64,000 bases of DNA from positions 1 through 64,000 of the forward strand of contig JASANH010001539.1 in the NCBI GenBank assembly GCA_030248295.1, given 5' to 3'. The position numbers and the translations under genes were made by a program. Shown piece after piece: positions 44,625-56,433 of this stretch (the stretch's first letter is position 1; the number at the start of each line of letters is the position of its first letter). This DNA is from Mesodorylaimus sp. YZB2_4. Its lineage: Eukaryota > Nematoda > Enoplea > Dorylaimida > Dorylaimidae. The notes under the pieces were generated by a model, which worked only from the letters and a program-made list of their open reading frames with translations, did not search any database and was not told the origin of the DNA.

Positions 44625-47085
44625 ACGGACTGACTGCTCAGGGTGCCATGGGTTGTGATCTGCCAAGGGGCCTTACTTACCAAGATATACAGAACACTCA
44701 TCAAAATTTACTTGCGAAGCAAGTTTTTTCCTTCGTTCACTTTCCCTGCCACAGATCGATGAGATTTTATAGGAGATAGAATGTGAGGACCGAATTTGAC
44801 GATAAAGAGATTATGGAAAGGATTGTATTGAACACGAAATAAATAGGTTCAGAACAGGACAAAAAGACTTTTATGATGAAGTCCCAGGAAGCCGTTTGTG
44901 AGAGATAAAAAGAGAAAAGATAATTTAATCCCGCCTGAAGAAAATAATGGATTTTACTAATTGTTATGTCGAGGACAGATGCGAGCTGTTTTTTATTTGA
45001 GTACAGTTTCTTCGAAACTTGGTACCGACTATACTACAAAGAGCTTCTACTCTTTCATTTTTAATGAACTGTGATAATTGAGTGTTCTGGAAAATTAAAG
45101 AATTATCCTCAAGTTCTAGTTCAAGCTTTACTGAAAGCCCATAGCAGCCCGCAGCGCTCGGAAGGCTTCAGCGGCGTGGGGCCACCACAAAGAAAACATG
45201 GGATAAAATCATGCGCTGAAGGTAATGTCTCAAGTGTAACGCAAAAATGTAGTTTTCGTTTAAACTTATACTCTAAATCGAGCGAGGGGAATGATTGCCA
45301 TCGGATGATATGTGCTTGATTTTGGGCACTGGAGTCTCAAGAACCCGTCTGGAGCCAGGGACATCAACTTAACTCGACGAAGTCCTCTTGGACAGGAGGA
45401 CTTTTCTATGGAATGTTGCCGTCAGTTTTAGCAGACTATGCGTGACCGAGGTTAAAAAACGTATGACGAAACTCTACCAAGCTATTATCTGGGATAAGCA
45501 CCCGGCTGAAGTCAGGCAAGATGTACAGCCTTTGAGCGCGGAAGTCCCCGATACTGACATTACAATGACCAGCCTGCGTCTACCGTGGCTCAAGCGGCCT
45601 GAGGCAGCATGGGCAATAATCTCAGCAGATCCTGCTGCCTGGAAGACTCTAATAAGGACGGCTCGGGTTCCTCGAACTGCAGAAAGGCTGCCCTTACAGA
45701 GAAGGGCCTTTATAACAAGCCCCTTACATAGAATCTTTAAACAAGGCAGAGACTGAATGCCCGCCGGCACGCTCTGCTGGAGCCGTTCGCATGGTTACTA
45801 GTGTCAAACATGACCCCAAGGTCGAGATCAGAAATCTGTGAAAACACCGAGACCAACCCCTTGTTTAACTCTGTAACGTAGTTTACTGTCATAGCCTAAC
45901 ATGGACACAGTAAACTGTTACACTCACCAAGACTGTTTACCCAAGGATCGGGACGGATATGGCTGATACCGCTTGCGCGTTGGAAATCGAAGCATTGCCC
46001 AACAAAATGAGACGATGGCAATACGCTTTATTTGACACGAAAATATGGAAGAGCGAAAATTCGAGACGACGAGGCTCACCATCGAATACTGCTACGACTG
46101 GCTGAGCACAGCAGAACGGGCTCCTTATATACCCACCGGCCTCGTCTGGTTGCTTAGGCGTCTGCCTCTCACGCCAGGTGCGCAGTTACGGGCGAGGGTT
46201 CGACTCGCGAACCGGTAAATCATTTCGTGTAAAATGTGTCCTCCACCCTCGAGTGCGCATAAGTGTTTGGTGATGTGGTAAAACATGAACATATACATTT
46301 CTAATACACACGGGTATAGCGCACAACTAGTTTCCTGACCTGGCGCAGAAGGACAAATCTTACACACAATAGAAATGCCTGGGCCGACCATGAAATCAGG
46401 CGATATGCAAATCACACTACACACTAAACATAGGGGGCTGGATCTCCTTGACTCACGAGTAACAGCCAAAGTCAGGTTCCAACACATGCGAAATGCCCTC
46501 CACTCTCTTGATCTCTGTCTGGTTCTGCCATACTCTATCCCGATTGGACTTTGATCCCAAACGAATATTCAGCGGCGCGGTGGAAACAACATTGCAACCC
46601 ACCAGCCCCGCCCAATGACCTTGCACGCCAGGTTGTGGGTGACTCAAGCACTACTGTCGAAGTGTTTCGAGTGGATAGGGTCCAGCCAACGGGCAGACAG
46701 TCTAGACTGTTTAACACCGGCAGGGTCCCTAGGCCACAATACCCTCGTGATGAGGCGCTCCTTCTGGAGATGCAAAACTGGTCCCCCCTACAGCAATGCT
46801 TATTAGGTTTGACGATTTCCTTTCATGTAAAAGGGTTGCGTTTATCATTCTGACTGGTTTTCTTGAATTATATGTCATTTCACTAAACCTTCCTGATGCT
46901 TTTTATTGTAATAGTTCGATACTGCCGGTAGCGTTCAAAAGAAAGTTTAGAGTTTTAAAAAAAGAAGATATTAACATAACACAAAAAAAAACAGCGAAAA
47001 TAATGAGGTAGTGTGCGCACATGAAATCCTTTTCTACATATTTTGGTGGCATACCTTTCAAAACAGGTGCAAGGACCACATTTTC
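44625..47085. other. No convincing gene
   Basis: The frame at 45388-45756 (+) and those at 46.1-46.9 kb have no recognised domain. Around 46187-46290 is a stretch repeated at 49002-49115, starting GGTGCGCAGTTACGGGCG and ending CCCTCGAGTGCGCAT. Confidence 0.35.
46187..46290. repeat. Dispersed 110-bp repeat, copy 1
   Basis: It starts GGTGCGCAGTTACGGGCG and continues through CCCTCGAGTGCGCAT to a TTTGGTGATGTGG-like end. The second copy is at 49002-49115 in the same orientation. The ends share TGCGCA in inverse arrangement, so a small TIR element is possible. Confidence 0.5.
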
Positions 47086-47088
47086 TTC

Positions 47089-47830
47089 TTACTTCGAAGC
47101 GATCGCCTTTTTTAAACTCGTTGCGAAACGAGTTTGAAAAGATGAAATAAGAAAAAAATATAAAGATCTCGCTGTAAAGTCCGTCAAAGATTTCAAGTGA
47201 AATAACAAGCACATAGCGAAAACAGAAAAAAAATTCTCCATTTCTGCCAAGCTGCTAATATAATTTACAGCAGCGCTGACTGAACGCTGGTAGACTGCCA
47301 TACTGTACCTGCAGTATGAGGATTGGTTAAAAACAAACATGACCACTAAGATCAGCAAAAGACGAGACATTGCTGCGGATTGTTGCTGCTTCTTCTGTCT
47401 TTTTTCAGGGGACGAATTAGCATGGATTTACGACAAGTGCCGTTTCGCAAATGTAAATAAGATGCGCGAGGAAAAAATCATTGTAAAAAGTTGCAGAAAT
47501 AGTAGTCAGGTATCTGTGATTGCGCCAGTATGATCAAGTCCTACCTCGATCACAGTACTGTATATACCACGGTGTTGATAAGTAAGCGTGAAACAAATTC
47601 CAAAGATGCAAGAATCCATTTTAAGATTGATAAGACTTTCTGCTTCTTCGCGTTTTAAGCACGATGTGTGCAAATGGCTACGTACCGTTCAATAGTCAGC
47701 ATAAAATGCACATGTCAGCCGGAAAAGGACCCCTAGTACCTGCTCTTTAAAATATTATCAAAAGCAGGTCCTAAAAAAAGAAGAAGGGATGATTGTTGCA
47801 TTAAGGAGATCGGTAGGCCGGTTTTCAGAG
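47089..47830 (-). pseudogene. Decayed copy of the family B GPCR
   Basis: From 47370 to 47092 the minus strand reads SRLLLILVVMFVFNQSSYC and so on, a close relative of the C-terminal part of the receptor at 43487-44608, through SLAEMENF and SLTDFTARSL to a basic tail. Upstream, an in-frame stop follows AKRHLS, and recognisable pieces of TM3-TM5 (47520-47720) are out of frame or shortened. The N-terminal part is missing. Confidence 0.75.
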
Positions 47831-47839
47831 CTAGTTTCT

Positions 47840-49001
47840 GGTTCCAAAAATGAAGGCAGGTAAATAATCTTTACGAGATCAGATAACATGCTTATGTCAA
47901 AGGATCCATTGCTCATCAAGTAAAGTGTGCGCAAAGTGTGGTGCGAGCAAAGAGAAGAATAGCACAGGCTTGCAGACCCGTCTTATTAAACGTCGGATCA
48001 TCCGACAATACTTTACGGAAGGTGTCCAAGGCTGCTGCAGGGAGCTCTTTGCATCCGCGATTCGCTGCAGAAACAGTTGGATTTTGCAAGCTTTGCAAGA
48101 TAGGTCGGATCCTCATCCGTGTCAATTTTTATGAAATCAGCCCAGTATCTGACGAGCGACGGACCAAAAAAACCAAAAAAGTGACTGTTTTTGGGAATAA
48201 CTTTCCAGAAATTGATGCTTTCGAAAAATGGGTGTGAAAAGGCAGATTCGGAAAGTTTAGGCTTTCAGAAAAAGTAACTTTCACTGCTGTACGACTTCTG
48301 GTTGTTGCACTAGGTTGATCTTTATCCTCCTCTTCGACTTCTCCCCCTGAACAAGAAATCTCGTATCATAGAACTCAACGACGGCTGGATGGATTTTGAT
48401 AAAAATTGTCGCGATTGTAGAATCAGCCGATTCTGAAAAGTGTGCGAAAAATCAAAAATTTTCGTCTGACAGTTCTCGAGTTACTAGCCGGCGAAAATCG
48501 GCCATTAGCATTGTGCGTCTGGTCGGGTCTAAACAGGCACGAGAAGTGCTGACTCTTTGCGGCGAGACAACCTGCTGCTTGTTTATACTGTTCCTGCGGC
48601 ATGCCATTATTAAAAGGGCGAGCTAGTAGTCGCATAAATGGCATAAAATTGGAATAATCTAAGTGACGCCAATCGAAGAACTTAGGCGATTGTTCCCTCT
48701 TCAACATTTTTATGAGTCGATTCAGCATGATTTCTCTAAACAGGACCCTACTCGAATACGGAACTTATGGCCTTCCTGTCCAAACGTCATAAATGTCTGC
48801 GCAGAGGCGATTTAATAAAAAAGGGTAAAATTTTCGAATAACGAAAGAGGTAAAATAAAGGAAAGTCAGTTCTGCTATCTTATATCGAGTAAAAGAAAAA
48901 TGACAGGAGTTTTTTTCCATTAGACAATTGTGGCGTATGCATGTGTGCGTGCTCGAAATAAAAACAGTGGCAAAAGAAACAGTCAAAAACAGATAATTGT
49001 T
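47840..49001. other. No gene recognised
   Basis: Frames at 47.9-48.2 and 48.4-48.7 kb show no motifs. No repeat was identified. Confidence 0.35.
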
Positions 49002-49115
49002 AGGTGCGCAGTTACGGGCGGATGTTGCTCGCTGTCCGGCATCTCATTTCGGGTGTAATAAGTCCCCTAACACCCTCGAGTGCGCATGCGTTTGGTTATG
49101 TGGCGGAACATAAAC
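49002..49115. repeat. Dispersed 110-bp repeat, copy 2
   Basis: This is the partner of 46187-46290, sharing GGTGCGCAGTTACGGGCG, CTCATTTCG and CCCTCGAGTGCGCATG. Middle parts differ. Confidence 0.5.
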
Positions 49116-49463
49116 ATGAACATTGTTTTTAAAAAAGCAAGATCCCGTTAGTTTTTAGTTGGAGTTGGAATCTGGCCGTGCCCTGTCAATTGCTGCTGGA
49201 CAGAGAATGCATTTGAAAGTGCCGCAAGTACATATTCAAACGCTGGGTGTACCTGCATCACCAATCACTGCTTGCCCTCCTTATCATTGATAGCTAAATT
49301 TTTAATTTTTCATAATAAGACCATGTACATACATATATGTTGATATACACAGTTTTTACTCAAGTTTACTTTTACAGAAGCAGTAAAAACCTTTCCACGC
49401 GGCCCATAGACTCATTTTCAGCGATGGCGAAATAATCTGCCCGTAGAACTTATCTCGCATAAG

Positions 49464-49740
49464 TTACTCAAGACGCACAGTAGGTGTTCTGTAATAGTCG
49501 ATGTCAAACTTCGTCATGACTCCAGAAACCATGGCATCGCCTTGAATCCATTCCAGAATTGCTATTTTTGACATTGAATCAAGGTCATTCCCCGCCGGTC
49601 CAGCAGTGCCTTTCTCATTTTCTGTGTACCCTCCCTGGAGAACACTCAGTGATGATCCGACGTCGTCAAAGTTATTATATCATGCGAAAGGGACTTCATC
49701 AGCGAAATCGTACACATGATCATTAGGTGTCCATGGGCGA
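49464..49740 (-). pseudogene. Orphan coding-like exon with one in-frame stop
   Basis: A minus-strand frame reads HVYDFADEVPFA, one TGA, then an acidic, repeat-free stretch (YNNFDDVGSS, ILEWIQGDAMVSG, FDIDYYRTPTVRLE) ending at TAA. Its composition resembles the cytoplasmic tail of a receptor-type protein. No upstream exon or family was recognised. The stop may be a real lesion or a missed splice site. Confidence 0.3.
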
Positions 49741-49773
49741 GCTCAGGTTATTCAGCATCGTTTCGGCACAACC

Positions 49774-50828
49774 ATGAACACCAGTGCGTGCAATTTGACC
49801 GCTGACAGCATTTCATTGAAAGACAACGCTTTCTTTTTGGCCTACTTTATATTTGGCCCTACTTATGTCTTGATTACGCTCAGTGCGAATAGCATCCTTT
49901 TGATAATTTTTTGGAAAGAGTCAAAAACCGAGAAGGCTTATATGTACCAAATCCTAGTCACTATTTGCAAAACACTAGAGGCCATCTGGTTTTTTGCAAG
50001 TGTTTTCACAAAAAAATGGTTTACGGGCTTGGAAAGTGGAGAAGGGGCCAGTTGGTTTAAGCGACTGTACGCCCCGATGTGGTACGCCGCCCACATTGCT
50101 GGTCCCATGGCGAATAGTTTCCTAACTTCGTCCTTGCTTCTTTCACTGTCGATGGCTGCAGACAGAGTAGCAGCCTTGGCTATTCCTATGAAGTACAATA
50201 ATCTGAATCACAGACGGCATCAAGTATTTCAGGTATTTTCTGCGTTTTTGTCGGAATTGCTACCAGCGTATTTGACTGTTTTCGATTTTTCCTCACGCTC
50301 ACAGCGGACGGGTATGTCATCGTGGTGGACCACGCCTACGTGGCATCACTGGCACCAATCTTTCTATCCCACCTCAGAAATCTAACCAGGATGCTCGGAC
50401 TGATCTGTCTAGTCGGCCTTAATGTGGCCATGACCATCTATTTCCGCAGATGGTCAAAGCAAGTGGGCCCCATGATTTTCGCTGAGCAGGAACGAACTGC
50501 TCGGAGAAAAGCAGAAAAGGCGTTGCTAGTGCTGACAATCTGGCAATCGTCCCTGGTTTGCCTCACCATGCTGCCATTAATAACTTACTACGTGATGGTT
50601 TATGTGGCGCCAGATTTCACCACCTGCTGGGGCTCTGTCATGGTTCCATTTGTTGACGGCATTATTGTACTCGGTGATACGCTTAATTTTTTCATATTAG
50701 TAACTATTAATAAGATTGTAATTGTAATTGTAGCAGCTGATACAGGCACCACAAGTGCTCGTGCTTGCCGTGGGGTCATGGCTCGCGATTACTTGATTAC
50801 AGCTCCTGGGTCTGACCTCTGTGAGTAG
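49774..50828 (+). pseudogene. Frame-shifted family A GPCR copy 3
   Basis: 49774 onward reads the same receptor type as 34952 and 36443 (MNTSACNLT start, YQILVT, AADRVAALAIPM after TM3). Near 50252-50258 the frame must shift by one base, after which the other frame continues through the family's FDCFRF, TM5 (GLICLVGLNVAM), the basic third loop, TM6 and TM7 (TLNFFILVTINK). After INK the tail (IVIVIVAADTG) departs from the paralogues at an ATTGTAATTGTAATTGTAG run. It is on the opposite strand to its relatives. It is either a young pseudogene or a one-base assembly error. Confidence 0.7.
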
Positions 50829-51618
50829 CTGCGTTTCCGTATTACCTGCTCCTGGTTTTCTTGTTATTTGCAAGCATTCATTTTAAAAAAGATCATTCAA
50901 TCGACTCTCGCTACATTGATTTAGAGCCAGCGAAAAGGTAGCTATGACCAATTTACAGTACCACGCTTCTTCGTGTGATTCCATATCAGGAGTGAAAATG
51001 CTTAGCACTGCTGCCATGCTATACACTAATCAGTTACACACCTACGAAAGGCCACAAACCACACAGTGTATCCAAAAGTCCAACACTCACCTCAGTCGAC
51101 CTCAGTCGGAAAAAAACCAAGTCGTGATAAAGCTGTGTGCACGGAAGAGAAAACATGCATTAGCGTTATTGCTATAAATGTTCCATGATGCCCCCTCCAA
51201 GACCGCGTCTGAAAAATGAAGTCCCCTCTTACGTCCCGCAGGGTCATACAGTGTGTACATACGAGTAATGTATGAACCCATATGAACGGGTAGCGCTATG
51301 GGATGCGGTTATTTCCATGTTTTGGACGTAATTTGATCTTGTTTGTTGTCAGGTGAGCTCGTATACGCACAGTACACGTGGGGCGCGTGCGTACTCATAT
51401 GCTGTTGCCGTGGACTAGAAATGCGCAAAACCTCGCTTGTGATAATGATAAGGTCACCGAAGCTACTGTGATTTTTATGGGTCATAAAGCTACTGCTTAT
51501 GCAGCACATTGCCATAAATGGAAACGATACGAAGGAGGGCAACAAAACGGCGATTTATCTTGGCAGCCATGCGCTGCGTAATTCATTTCTTCGCAAGCCG
51601 CTTCCTGAAGGAGAGTGA
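50829..51618. other. No gene recognised
   Basis: Short frames only, with no motif, repeat or splice support noted. Confidence 0.35.
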
Positions 51619-52152
51619 TCAAGTATTCCAGCTGGGGACCTTTTTTAGTGGACGCCTATGATTGAAGGGTCGCCGTAATAAAAATGTCACCCACGAATAA
51701 ATCCTCATTTGAATCATCAATGCAGCTCTGAATCTGATGAGGTTGCTGAAGAAACTCCTCCCGGCCTCCGACCTACTGCACATTGCAGTATTTGAGTATG
51801 TAGAGTATATGCATCCGAAATTTCCCTGTTTCTGTTTTCCGGATCCTAGAAAATCAATGACTGTAGCTGTCAACGCAGCTGGTTCTTCACCCAATTCCGT
51901 TGACTCGTAATACATGTCTGATCCCTTGTACGTTACAAAGGTATCCTCTTTACAAGACGTGGCATCGGTATTAGGTGATGTTATCCCACGACCTGTGTTC
52001 AAACAGCAGCCACTTCCGCTCGCAAATGTCGAACTGCTGGACAGTACTGATGCATGAGAATTTGAAATTGTCTTCACCGAAAAAATACAGTACATGCAGA
52101 AATATTTAACACACTGCATGTATAGAGCAAGTATAACAGCTATGTCTGGCAT
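51619..52152 (-). CDS. Uncertain open frame, 177 residues at most
   Basis: The frame is open for 534 bases. It starts with a hydrophobic, Cys-rich stretch (MPDIAVILALYMQ) followed by a Ser-rich region and an acidic YYESTELGEE segment. No family was recognised and no partner exon can be phased with confidence. It lies on the same strand as 52213-52522 and 60 bases downstream of it, and might belong with it. It could be a real exon or chance. Confidence 0.25.
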   Translation of the reverse strand: MPDIAVILALYMQCVKYFCMYCIFSVKTISNSHASVLSSSSTFASGSGCCLNTGRGITSPNTDATSCKEDTFVTYKGSDMYYESTELGEEPAALTATVIDFLGSGKQKQGNFGCIYSTYSNTAMCSRSEAGRSFFSNLIRFRAALMIQMRIYSWVTFLLRRPFNHRRPLKKVPSWNT

Positions 52153-52212
52153 ATATTCACACTGGCGACATACCCTTGCATGAAGTTGAGCAAGCTTTTT
52201 TAGAAAACAGTT

Positions 52213-52522
52213 TCAAGATTGTTCACTTCGTTTCACTTCAGTCCTCGTTTTAGTCTTTTTCGATGCAGCTTGATGGCGTTCCATGCGAGAAGAACCCAAG
52301 ATTTGCATAGTAGGTGGTTCTGCTGGTTTCAACTCTCCACTTTCTTGCGGTATGAAGCGGAAACCCGTGCTGTGGTTAATCACCACTTCTCCTTCCTCCT
52401 CTTCTTCCTCTTCTTCGTTTCGAGCAGGAGCTTTGGACTTTGAGAGGTCTTGATCTTGTTTTGTGTCCGGAATACCCTGTGCTTGACCACCGGTATTTGA
52501 AGTTTTTGCTTCTCCACTCATC
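52213..52522 (-). CDS. Small hydrophilic protein with acidic run, unknown
   Basis: An open frame of about 102 residues starts MSGEAKTSNTGG. It is highly charged, with eight consecutive Glu near residue 42, then VVINHSTGFRFIP and a Lys/Arg-rich C-terminus (KKTKTRTEVKR). There is no signal peptide or membrane segment. I chose the ATG at 52522 over the one at 52560 because a strong acceptor (ATTTTTAG) lies four bases upstream of it. That makes the region beyond a 5' UTR intron or a trans-splice outron. A nuclear or cytosolic disordered protein is the most one can infer. Confidence 0.4.
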
Positions 52523-52560
52523 GTTCTAAAAATTAAAGCCACTGTAGATAGAGCAGCCAC

Positions 52561-53735
52561 TTTTTACACATAACCTAGGAAAAAGGTTGAGAAAACGAGA
52601 GGCACCAGTCAGTTTCAGCGGTCTCACAGTGACGAAGGGCGTGCTTTTGGTTTCATTTCCCTTCCGTTGCATCCTTAGCTCTCATTCTATTTTAAACCCC
52701 TCTTAGACAAGCGCTCTTCGAATTACAGCACGTCTGACTGGCCTCGGAAGCCTCACGATCAGAAAAATGAAAAGGTGTGCAGCTGCTATGCCGCTCACAC
52801 TAAAGGCAAGAATTATTTTTTATGCATGTCACAATGATGATTGTTCTAAAAATTGTAATTCTTAGCTTACAAACTCACATTGTGACCAAGGCATTGTCTT
52901 GTGCAGAGGGCGGTGGCTAAGGGCGATTTGATGCACCGCACCGCCTCCAAGAGCAGGAAGAGCTAACTGGGTACAGCTTGGTCCCCTCAGAATCTCTTTG
53001 GACTTTTTTATCTTTAGGAAGAACGCATCACAGCACTAGCACGTTGCCCAGTCAGCTGGGCGCCTGGACGAGAAGGACGCATTGAACAAATATACGTAAT
53101 TATGACCGAGTAATATTATATAACAAAAATACCATTACCCACACAACCGAGTATCAAAACCTACAAGTAGGCAGGTACCTACTGTATTGTTTCACAGAAA
53201 CACACCTACGAGTAAACTATAAGCCAGACCGAAATCATATCAGCCCCTGGTTGAATCCTCACTCACATTCAGATTCTCTTACAGCCCCAGGGGCAATACT
53301 GGTGTTTATGCGGATCAGATGAATATAAGTCACGTTTGGAAACCGCCTTCTGTTTTAGGATGACAGAACAGATCACACGACTACGCGCTAATTGTTACCA
53401 TGACGCTTGGGCTAGCTCAAACTAATATCGATATAAACTTGACTTGAAGCTACCGCGAACAACGCATAAGCCCAACTGGGGCGATTAGTTCACCGAGAGG
53501 TACCTTACTCGCACGTTACTAGGCACCACCCGTACTCATGGTTTCAGACAGGTCCTGAAGGCGGACTGTTACAGGCGCCATATGCATACAAATGTCGATT
53601 TATTAGCTGCCGGTTTTCGTATCTTCTAGTAAGTCTACTCAGCCAGCTAGCATGATTCAAGGTTCGGGAATGATCGCCTGTCCATTGCTCTAGTTCCACT
53701 AATTCTAATATAGTTATAATGTCGTTTTAGCTGTA
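52561..53735. other. Intergenic between divergent genes
   Basis: No coding or repeat signal was recognised. It should hold the upstream regions of both the minus-strand gene at 52522 and the DUF229 gene. TCGTTTTAG five bases before the ATG at 53736 looks like a splice acceptor. Confidence 0.35.
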
Positions 53736-56433
53736 ATGCGTCTTCTACGTCGTCCACGTTCGCACAAAAGGCAAGTTCTCATTCTTTGCATGCTGGTCTT
53801 CGTGACAATATTGATCCATCATTCAACCAATATCCAAATCATCGGGAGGATATATCAAAATGGACGAGTTGGGGCGCGTTTAGATATCGTCTACGAATGG
53901 ATCCACCGCTCAATCCTGCCAAAGATCCACAGATTCCTGTACTCCCTTCAGACCGCGATTCTCTCAGCAATTTCGCTCTGAATCTAAAGTCAAAAAGCAG
54001 TGCCTTTTTAAAGTCGACAGCTCCCAGTTCCAATAACCTAACTGAAAGAGCATTGAGAAATCTCTCAGACTCGCACCCGTTCGATAATCTCTGCCAGTAC
54101 CCTATCCTGAACCCCGAAGATGAAAATCTTTTCGACGTAATCAAGCATCCTCGCCATCTTGTCTGCCAGCAAGTCCAACCAGAGTTGCTGACCTTTGACT
54201 ATGACCGTGGACTCCTCCTTTTCAACCAATCTATGGCTGACCACCTTTTCTTCGATCGCCATCCTCATTGTCAATATCGATCGTTCTCTGGTGGCATACG
54301 GCCGTCGATCATGATGTACTCGCCGACCAGCGAGTGGAAGCAGGTCACTCTAGAAGAAACGTATATCGATCACGATTTGATTGAGACCAAGTGCTTCGCA
54401 TTCGATCTTGTTAAAAATACAACTAAAAGTGATCACGGCATTAATAGACGAGAAACAGAAATTTTCCGTTTCGCATTTGGTCATATTGCAAAGAGGAACG
54501 AAACTTTTGGCAAAGCACCCAAGGAATACGTGAAGAACGACGAGAACACATTGAGCATAGATTTCCTGTTTCTGGACAGCACATCGTTCAATCAGATGAG
54601 AAGGCACATGCCGAAGACGTGGACTTACATGAAAGAGGTCATGGGATTCTATCATTTGGAGGGGTACACCAAGGTGGGCGATAATAGCATGGTCAATTTG
54701 ATGCCTATTTTAACGGGTCTTCGATACGACACCCACGCAGACAATATGCCCACTGAAGTGCCTGTTGGCTACCCTATCGACGTAGAATGGCTGCCATTCT
54801 GGTGGAAGCATTTCAAAGGTAGGACATGAGAGACTTCTAGTTATAGGTGTGACCACGTCATAGAATCAGTGGGCTTCAAAATTGTCTGGCCTACATAAAA
54901 ATTTAGAGGACCCTGTGCGAGTAAAAAGGACCAACCTCGCGAGGTTTTGTGGGAATTACGGACTTTCATGCATGCCTGCTTCTAAAAATAGACAGTACTA
55001 AGTCATAAAAGAAACCAATTTTTCTGGACATTTAGGACGTGGTTGTGCCACAATGTTTAACGACGACATAGCACATTACGCGCGTGGATTTCTCAACTAT
55101 CCATGGTCTAGCGTGAAAGGATTTGCAGAAATACCCACCGATCATTTTATGCGCCCATGGCATCTCTATCATCGAAAATATCCTGTCCCAGCTTCATCGA
55201 AATTTTGTTTCGGCAATTATCCGTATCCTAAACTGCAGTTAAACTTTCTTGAGCAAATGATGATCAAATATCAGGACACTTGTCATTTTTCGTTCAATTT
55301 TATAACAGAATTGCCGCACGATGATCCGATTGATCTAGAATTAGCTGATAACGATCTGCAAGCCTTGCTGGAAAGAATGTACACTGGTGAGTTTGTGGTC
55401 AGCATGGTTTTTGACCTTGGTAAAACACATACTGTGGGTTTTGCACCTCCGTTGTTCGAACAACTTGGTCGGCTAGAGGACATGAGGACCACAGCCAGAA
55501 CAATGCTTTTTGAATTAGAATTTAGACATGTTCAAATGCTTTTGCCTGTAACTACTACCCTTTTAAGGCAACTACTTGAATAATACGATACTGTTTATCA
55601 TGGGTGACCATGGAAATCGCATTGGCTACATTATGTACAAGTATGTCGGCCGGATCGAAGAGCGCATGCCCCTGTTCAGTGTCTACATTCCTGAATGGTA
55701 TCGACGGAAGCACCCGGAGGCCATGCACCGTTTACAAATCAATAAGCACCGACTGACAAGCAATTTCGATGTGTATAGGATGGTCAGAGAAATTTTCAAT
55801 GATACTCTATCGCAGGAAGACGAGGATCCGATCGACCCTAAAATGGCTGCCTCGAAGGGTGTTAGCTTGTTCAGAAGTGTGCCAACTAATCGAACGTGCA
55901 ATGATGCCAACATTCCACCACCCCATTGCGTATGCCTAGAGCCAGTGCCTTCGTGGGCAGATACTGCCAACTTGACCACTGGCCACTCACTTTACAACAT
56001 GTCAGAGGAACTCATCCTCAATTGGACACGTCTCCAACAAGAGTCCTCGCCCTCCACCTGCGCTCCAGTTGAAAGCATCAGATTCATATCACTCAAAACA
56101 TTGACCACGGGCCAAAAAATACAGCACGGGCTGCGTGACATGTCACCTGACCAAATGAAACGATTAGAACGAAGGATCGACGGTGATATTGAATACGTCG
56201 ATGTCATTTTCCAAATGTTGCCTGGCGGAATTACTGCTCGCACCCGGTTGCAATACTACAAAAGACCCAAAAAGAAACTAATCATGAATGTTCATCCATT
56301 TCCATTCGTCACCGAAGAAGTAACAGAATACGGGGATGGTAGAAAATCAGCGAAGAAGACAAGTGATTGTGTGGATATCACTTCAAGGGAAGCTTCACAG
56401 CAACTGACTCCTTGGTTTTGCCGATGCGAATGA
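53736..56433 (+). CDS. DUF229 (sulfatase-like fold) membrane-anchored or secreted protein
   Basis: The firm exons are about 53849-54818, 55036-55386 and 55568-56433, joined in phase 1. The N-terminus needs a frame change: the ATG at 53736 opens a basic, then hydrophobic segment (RQVLILCMLVFVTILIHH), while the family frame runs one frame over from 53786. A 47-base intron 53802-53848 would join them (GTGACA...GGGAG, weak acceptor), giving 750 residues; a frameshift is the alternative. The family frame has CQYPILNPED, LFLDSTSFNQMRRHMP (nucleophile-region pattern), GRGCATMFNDD, GFAEIPTDHFMRPW, IMGDHGNRIG (metal-binding Asp-His of the alkaline phosphatase superfamily) and GRIEERMP. DUF229 proteins are common in nematodes and insects and have no settled function. 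The C-terminal region is rich in Cys and Pro. Confidence 0.85.

Noticed and set aside
45388-45756. 122-residue plus-strand frame
   Set aside because: No recognised domain, signal peptide or splice context, and the opposite strand is open too; not supported as a gene.
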